From contig NZ_JAQGNX010000127.1 in NCBI RefSeq assembly GCF_028293835.1, forward strand, positions 1 through 64,000: 64,000 nt of DNA, in the 5' to 3' direction. The notes beneath the pieces are model-generated. The model worked only from the letters and a program-made list of their open reading frames with translations, was not told the DNA's origin and ran no database searches. Origin of the DNA: Pseudomonas sp. (GTDB lineage: Bacteria; Pseudomonadota; Gammaproteobacteria; Pseudomonadales; Pseudomonadaceae). Below are positions 58,443-64,000 of the stretch, piece after piece. The translations under genes and the position numbers were made by a program. Numbering within the stretch: the stretch's first letter is position 1; each line of letters begins with the position of its first letter.

Positions 58443-59801
58443 ATGAAAAGACAACTTGCCTTATCCGTTGCTCTCCTGGGGTTTGCTGCCACAACCCTGG
58501 CTGCGGCACCTGACGCCCAGGAATTGGGTAAGAGCCTGACGCCTTTTGGCGCGATCATGGCCGGTAACGCCGAGGGGACCATCCCTGCCTATGAAGGTGG
58601 TTACACCAAAATCCCTGCGGGCTTCAAGCCGGACAGTGGATTTTGGGTCGATCCGTTCAAGGACGAGAAACCGCTGTTTCGCATTGATGCGAAAAACGTC
58701 GACAAGTACGCGGATAAATTGAGCGAAGGTCAGAAGATGATGCTCAAGAAATTCCCTGACTACTATTTCGACATTTTTCCGACGCACCGCACCACGGCCT
58801 ACCCAAAGGATGTACTGGAGGCGACCGTGCGCAATGGCAGCGCCAACTGCATCTTGAAAGACGGCTTGGCGGTGGATCCGGCATGCCGTGGCGGTTTGCC
58901 GTTCCCGTTGCCGAAGACTGGTAACGAAGTGATGTGGAACCAGCAACTGCGCTACCGGGTCGGTCATGGTTACTCGACCACCTCGTCGTCCAACAGTTGG
59001 GTCGTCGATGCCAACGGCGTGGTGACCAAAACCGCTGAGCAGGCCACCTTCGAAGAAGCACCGTGGTATCAGGTCGCCCAGGCTGATCGTGATCCTATGA
59101 TGTATTCCCGAGTGTTCTCGGTGAACGGTTATCCGGCACGCCGCGCGGGTGAAGTGGTAGGACTGAACGACTACCTCGACCCCGAGGCCAAGCCACGCCG
59201 CTCCTGGAGTTACTCACCGGGGCAACGTCGAGTCAAACTGGCTCCTGAGTTCAACTACGACACCCCCGTAGCCAGTCAGGGCGGCGTGACGCTGTTCGAC
59301 GAACTGCAGATGTTCTCCGGTGCTCAGGACCGGTTCGATTACAAGCTGGTCGGTCGCAAGGAAATGTACATTCCGTACAACGCCTACAAGTTTTACTTCG
59401 ATGCCAAGCAAGAAGACCAATTCATGACGCATCACGCCAACCCGGCGCTGGAGCGTTGGGAGTTGCACCGCGTGTGGGTAGTGGAAGCGACCCTCAAGCC
59501 GGGCATGCGTCACGTTTACGGCAAGCGTACTTACTACCTTGACGAAGACACCTTCGGCGCGGGTCTGTATGACGCCTGGGACAAGAGCGGCGCGTTGTAC
59601 CGTTCGATTTTCCTGGGTGGCATCCAGATGTACGACAAAACCATTCCGTACAACGTGAAGAACGTGGTCTACGACTTCAACAAAGGCATGTGGGCGTTGC
59701 TTAACGACGGACTCAAGGGTGGCTACATGATCTCTGATACGCCACGGTCCGAGCGCGACATGAATGCCGAGGCGATCGTTGCCAAGGAAACCCAGCGCTA
59801 A
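58443..59801 (+). CDS. DUF1329 domain-containing protein
   Basis: signal peptide; 'LGKSLTPFGAIMAGNAEGTIPAYEGGY', 'RRSWSYSPGQRRVKLAPEFNYDTP'. Confidence 0.92.
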   Translation: MKRQLALSVALLGFAATTLAAAPDAQELGKSLTPFGAIMAGNAEGTIPAYEGGYTKIPAGFKPDSGFWVDPFKDEKPLFRIDAKNVDKYADKLSEGQKMMLKKFPDYYFDIFPTHRTTAYPKDVLEATVRNGSANCILKDGLAVDPACRGGLPFPLPKTGNEVMWNQQLRYRVGHGYSTTSSSNSWVVDANGVVTKTAEQATFEEAPWYQVAQADRDPMMYSRVFSVNGYPARRAGEVVGLNDYLDPEAKPRRSWSYSPGQRRVKLAPEFNYDTPVASQGGVTLFDELQMFSGAQDRFDYKLVGRKEMYIPYNAYKFYFDAKQEDQFMTHHANPALERWELHRVWVVEATLKPGMRHVYGKRTYYLDEDTFGAGLYDAWDKSGALYRSIFLGGIQMYDKTIPYNVKNVVYDFNKGMWALLNDGLKGGYMISDTPRSERDMNAEAIVAKETQR

Positions 59802-59939
59802 ACAGGCTGGGGACTGGCCGCGCGACAGCGATTTGGCTGCGCGCGGTCAGGCATTACCGGTTTACCCATTATTAGCGAACGTGTGCAGCGTCGGCCCAGG
59901 CAGCGTGGCACACCAGTTACACGGTTGAGGACAATAATA

Positions 59940-61082
59940 ATGACCCATCCCGGCCTTTACGTAGTGCAACTGGCTGCTCGTCTTCGGTTAACGAGCGGCA
60001 TCCGGTTGACGAGCGCCACCCTTATTTCGTTGGCGCTGCTCGGTGGTGTCGCACAGGCGGCATCGGACGTCATCGTCGACACCCTGCGCGAACCAGCGCC
60101 CGTGGTAGACCTGCGCTTGCCGGCCCCGATGTTAGCCGTGGCGCGAGCCGGTGACGCCTTGGTCAGCGTTGGCCTGCATGGGCTGATTCAGCGCTCGGTT
60201 GATGGCGGCCAGACCTGGCAGCAAATGCCTGGCCCGGTCGCTACGGACCTGGTCCAGGTACGTTTTCGCGACGCCTTCAACGGTTGGGCGGTCGGCCACG
60301 ATTCCGTGGTGCTGCACACAGTTGACGGCGGCTTGACCTGGAAAACGCAGCTCGACGGCCGCAGTTTGCTAACGCTGTTGCACGGCTTTTACGGCCCGCT
60401 GGCCGCTAAAGGCGATGAAAACGCAGCGAGCATGCTTCAGGAAGTCACCCTTGCGCTAAGCACGTCGGCCACACCGGACGTACTGAGCGCGCCGTTTCTC
60501 GACGTGTTATTCGATGCCCAGGGCCACGGCTTTGTGGTCGGCGCCTTCGGCATGCTGCTGCGCAGCGCTGACGACGGGAAAACCTGGGAACCCTGGACTG
60601 ATCGCACCGACAACGAGCGGCGCATGCACCTCTACGGCCTGGCTGAAAACGCCGGGGTGTTCTACGTCAGCGGTGAGCAAGGCTTATTGATGCGTCTCGA
60701 CCCGGCGACCCAACACTTCGTTCAGATCGCCACGCCGTATGCCGGCACGCTGTTTGGCGTGAACGCCCAAGCCGATCTGCTGCTGGTCTATGGGTTGCGC
60801 GGCAATCTGTTCGCCAGCCGCGACAGTGGACTGACCTGGCAGAAGATTGAAACCGGTATTAATTCCAGCTTGGTGAGTACTGTCGATCAGGGCGCCACCA
60901 CGATTCTCGTCAGCCAGGGCGGGCAAATCGCCGCGCTGGATCGAAGCACCTTGCAAGTCACCACACTTGCACCCGCGACCGGCGGCGACGTTTATGCCGC
61001 CAGTGATTCCGGTCAGGCCGGACAACTGATCGTGACCCGTTTTTCCGGTACCAAGGTCGTTCAGCTCGCCAAGGCGAATTGA
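59940..61082 (+). CDS. YCF48-related/BNR-repeat protein
   Basis: 'SVDGGQTWQQMPGP', 'FRDAFNGWAVGHDSVVLHTVDGGLTWKTQ'. Confidence 0.88.
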   Translation: MTHPGLYVVQLAARLRLTSGIRLTSATLISLALLGGVAQAASDVIVDTLREPAPVVDLRLPAPMLAVARAGDALVSVGLHGLIQRSVDGGQTWQQMPGPVATDLVQVRFRDAFNGWAVGHDSVVLHTVDGGLTWKTQLDGRSLLTLLHGFYGPLAAKGDENAASMLQEVTLALSTSATPDVLSAPFLDVLFDAQGHGFVVGAFGMLLRSADDGKTWEPWTDRTDNERRMHLYGLAENAGVFYVSGEQGLLMRLDPATQHFVQIATPYAGTLFGVNAQADLLLVYGLRGNLFASRDSGLTWQKIETGINSSLVSTVDQGATTILVSQGGQIAALDRSTLQVTTLAPATGGDVYAASDSGQAGQLIVTRFSGTKVVQLAKAN

Positions 61083-61115
61083 GTCCACCCGGCACCTCTG
61101 AGTGAGAAAGCAGCG

Positions 61116-63617
61116 ATGGTAGAGCAAAAATACAACAGCGGAATGCCGGTGATTCGTGATCTCAAAGACTTCGACAAGTCGTCTGGCGGGTTGCTTGAGC
61201 GGATCATTTTCAACAACCGCATTCTGATAATCGTTGCCTGTGTTCTGGCTACCCTGACGCTGGGTTTTTTCGCAACGCGGTTGCAGGTCAACGCCAGCTT
61301 CGAAAAAATGATTCCGAGCAACAGCCCGTACATCAAAAACTACCTGGCCTATAAGAATCAGCTGCCGGGCCTGGGCAATACCATTCGCATCGTGGTCGAG
61401 AACAAAAAAGGCGACATTTACGACCCGGAATATCTGCAAACCCTGCAGAAAGCCAACGACACCCTGTACCTGATTCCTGGCGTTGATCGCTCATGGATGA
61501 AATCCCTGTGGATGCCTATCGTTCGCTGGAAAGAGGTCACCGAGCAGGGCATCGAAGGCGGCGCAGTGATGCCGTCAACCTACAACGGCAGTGAGGCTTC
61601 CATTGACGCCTTGCGCCAGAACATCGCCCGTGCCGGGATCGTCGGCAGCCTGGTGTCCAACGATTCGAAATCGAGCATGATCGTCGCGCCGTTGCTCGAC
61701 ACCAACCCGAAAACCGGTTTGCCCCTGAGTTATGGCGACTTCTCCAAACAGCTGGAAGAGCAGATTCGTTCCCTGGAAAGCCCGACCATTGGCATTCACA
61801 TTGTCGGCTTCAGCAAACTGGTCGGTGACTTGATCGACGGTTTGTATTCGGTGATGTTCTTTTTCGGCATCTCGGTGGTCATTGCCGCGCTGTTCGTCTA
61901 CCTCTATACCCGATGCCTGCGCAGCACCTTGCTGCTGGTCGGCGTGGCAATTGCCGGCGTTGTCTGGTTGCTGGGCTTGATGGAGCTGCTGGGCTACGAG
62001 CTGGACCCGTATTCAATTCTGGTGCCGTTCCTGATCTTCGCCATCGGCCTGTCCCATGGCACGCAAAAGATGAACGGCATCCTTCAGGACATTGGGCGTG
62101 GCACTCATAAGTACATCGCTGCGCGTTATACCTTTCGCCGCCTGTTTCTCACCGGTCTGACTGCGCTACTAACCAACATCGTTGGCTTTGCGGTGCTGGT
62201 GATCATCGATATCCCGGTGATCCGCGACCTGGCACTGACCACCAGCATTGGTGTGGCGGTGCTGATTTTCACCAAGTTGCTGCTGATTCCGGTGGCCCTG
62301 TCGTACATCGGTGTAAGCGAGAAAGCCGCGCGCATCGCCATCGAAAAAGACCAGGCCGGCGAAGCCAACAGGGGGTTGCTGGGTCGCATCTGGAAAAGCC
62401 TCGATCGGTTTACCGAGCGGCGCTGGGCCACGGCCGTCATCGTCATGTCAGTGGCGGTCACCGCAGTCGGTTGCGTGGTGATGCTGCACCTGAAAGTCGG
62501 CGACCTTGACCCTGGTGCCCCGGAGCTGCGCCCCGACTCCCGCTATAACCGCGACAGCGCCTTCATCACTAGCAATTACGGACTGTCCAGTGATCAGTTC
62601 GTGGTGATCATGAAGACCGCCGAAGACAGCTGTCGTCTGTACCCGGCATTGCAGGCCATGGACCAGCTGGCGTGGCGCCTGCGTCAGACCGAAGGCGTAC
62701 AGACTACCAACTCTTTGGCGGAAAACGTGCGGATGATCACCTCAGGAATGGCCGAGGGCAGCGGAAAATGGCTGACCATCAGCCGCGATCAAGCCATCAC
62801 CAACTCCTCGGTTGATGCCGCGATGATCTCCTCGCCGGGTATCACCAACCAACAATGCTCTGTAACCCCGCTGATTGCTTACCTGACCGACCACAAAGCC
62901 GACACCCTGACTCGAGTGCTAAAGGTTGCTGAAGAGTTTGCCAAGGAGAACAACAGCAAACCCGATGCCCCACAGTTCCTGTTGGCTGCCGGTAACGCCG
63001 GGATCGAAGCGGCGACCAATATCGAGGTGGAGAAGGGCATCATCACCATGTATTTCGCAGTCTATGGCGCCACGGCGCTGCTGTGCCTACTGACCTTCCG
63101 CAGTTGGCGCGCCACGTTGGTCGCGATCATTCCGCTGATCATGACCACCATTATTTGCAAGGCGCTGATGGTCTGGCTGGGGATTGGCCTGAAAGTCGCA
63201 ACATTGCCGGTGATTGCAGTAGGGGTGGGGGTCGGCGTCGATTACGCCTTGTACTTGCTCAGCGTGCAGCTCGCCGTTCAGGCCAGGGGCGGTTCGTTGG
63301 CAACGGCCTACCGTCGTTCGTTGGATTTCACCGGCCGTGTGGTGGCCCTTATCGGCCTGACCATGGCCGCTGGCGTGATCACCTGGGCGTGGTCGCCGAT
63401 TAAATTCCAGGCCGACATGGGCATCCTGCTGACCTTCATGTTCCTGTGGAACATGCTTGGCGCATTGGTTCTGATTCCGGCGCTGTCGCACTTCCTGCTG
63501 AACCCGAAAATAAACACCTCGGCGCAAGAATCCGAGGTGGAACACGCCGATGCGATTGAACCGGTCCTGCCCGAGCAGCGGCCGCGAAAAAACTCCGCCG
63601 CGATCATCGCGCATTGA
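61116..63617 (+). CDS. RND/MMPL family transporter
   Basis: 833 aa; large periplasmic loops and TM clusters; 'VGVGVGVDYALYLLSVQL'. Confidence 0.9.
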   Translation: MVEQKYNSGMPVIRDLKDFDKSSGGLLERIIFNNRILIIVACVLATLTLGFFATRLQVNASFEKMIPSNSPYIKNYLAYKNQLPGLGNTIRIVVENKKGDIYDPEYLQTLQKANDTLYLIPGVDRSWMKSLWMPIVRWKEVTEQGIEGGAVMPSTYNGSEASIDALRQNIARAGIVGSLVSNDSKSSMIVAPLLDTNPKTGLPLSYGDFSKQLEEQIRSLESPTIGIHIVGFSKLVGDLIDGLYSVMFFFGISVVIAALFVYLYTRCLRSTLLLVGVAIAGVVWLLGLMELLGYELDPYSILVPFLIFAIGLSHGTQKMNGILQDIGRGTHKYIAARYTFRRLFLTGLTALLTNIVGFAVLVIIDIPVIRDLALTTSIGVAVLIFTKLLLIPVALSYIGVSEKAARIAIEKDQAGEANRGLLGRIWKSLDRFTERRWATAVIVMSVAVTAVGCVVMLHLKVGDLDPGAPELRPDSRYNRDSAFITSNYGLSSDQFVVIMKTAEDSCRLYPALQAMDQLAWRLRQTEGVQTTNSLAENVRMITSGMAEGSGKWLTISRDQAITNSSVDAAMISSPGITNQQCSVTPLIAYLTDHKADTLTRVLKVAEEFAKENNSKPDAPQFLLAAGNAGIEAATNIEVEKGIITMYFAVYGATALLCLLTFRSWRATLVAIIPLIMTTIICKALMVWLGIGLKVATLPVIAVGVGVGVDYALYLLSVQLAVQARGGSLATAYRRSLDFTGRVVALIGLTMAAGVITWAWSPIKFQADMGILLTFMFLWNMLGALVLIPALSHFLLNPKINTSAQESEVEHADAIEPVLPEQRPRKNSAAIIAH

Positions 63618-63703
63618 TGCCCAGCCCCGCACCGGCTGCCAACGAATAAAAAAGACCCATCGCTTGAACGGTGGGTCAGCGAATACGCAAAGGGGAAAAC
63701 GGT

Positions 63704-64000
63704 ATGTTCGAATTGTTGATGAGCGCTGACATGATGGTTCCGGATCCGGACGCCATGACCGAAAAACTGGTCGATAAGCTCGGTATTTTCAAACACGAGC
63801 GCTGGCGTCAGGCGTTCGATCATCACCCATACATTGCGCATTTCCTGCGGGTACACAAGTCGCTGGCGGTCTCACCCACCCGCGTCGAACCGCAATGGCA
63901 TCTGGACAAGCCGAACCTGGGCGACCCGCTGTTTCACGACTTTCTCGAAAGCCTGAAAGACTTTCAGGGCCGTCACCGGCCAATGATCACCCACTCTATC
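63704..64000 (+). CDS. hypothetical protein, truncated by window end
   Basis: open frame MFELLMSADMMVPDPDAMTEKLVDKLGIFKHERWRQAF... to the window edge. Confidence 0.6.
   Translation, partial: MFELLMSADMMVPDPDAMTEKLVDKLGIFKHERWRQAFDHHPYIAHFLRVHKSLAVSPTRVEPQWHLDKPNLGDPLFHDFLESLKDFQGRHRPMITHSI

Noticed and set aside
63654-63677. Hairpin GACCCATCG..CGGTGGGTC after the RND gene as a plus-strand terminator
   Set aside because: The T tract is on the minus strand only and the next plus-strand gene starts 27 bp later, so plus-strand termination is not supported

Overview
The window looks like a Pseudomonas chromosome, judged from gene content and protein similarity recalled from memory; no search was run. 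From left to right it contains: (i) a truncated alpha/beta hydrolase and a PIG-L deacetylase; (ii) a minus-strand alpha-glucan/trehalose operon, glgA-treZ-malQ-treY-DUF2934-glgX; (iii) a CptA-like phosphoethanolamine transferase; (iv) a plus-strand gnd-zwf-HAD-GH15 carbohydrate block; (v) alkB and several small ORFs (DUF1883, two lipoproteins); (vi) galU, gor and a large GAF/PAS hybrid histidine kinase; (vii) a divergent KfrA_N coiled-coil protein / tyrosine recombinase pair resembling the TnpT/TnpS cointegrate-resolution module of Tn4651-type transposons, with no transposase nearby; (viii) ahpC-ahpF; (ix) a 7TM-GGDEF protein, flavin reductase, SDR, MvaT-family regulator, K+-channel-like protein and a second hybrid kinase; (x) a catabolic region of about 22 kb (41.9-64 kb). 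That region has a fused CaiB/BaiF CoA-transferase, three SDRs, an ACAD plus APH-type kinase pair (similar to LvaC/LvaA and ACAD10/11), a fused indolepyruvate:ferredoxin oxidoreductase, a quinone reductase, an amidohydrolase, and a DUF1302-DUF1329-YCF48-RND envelope set. The best leads are the TnpS/TnpT-like module with its palindromic candidate core site, and the CoA-transferase/SDR/ACAD/kinase operon, which may be an uncharacterised hydroxy-acid degradation route. No rRNA, tRNA or CRISPR was recognised.
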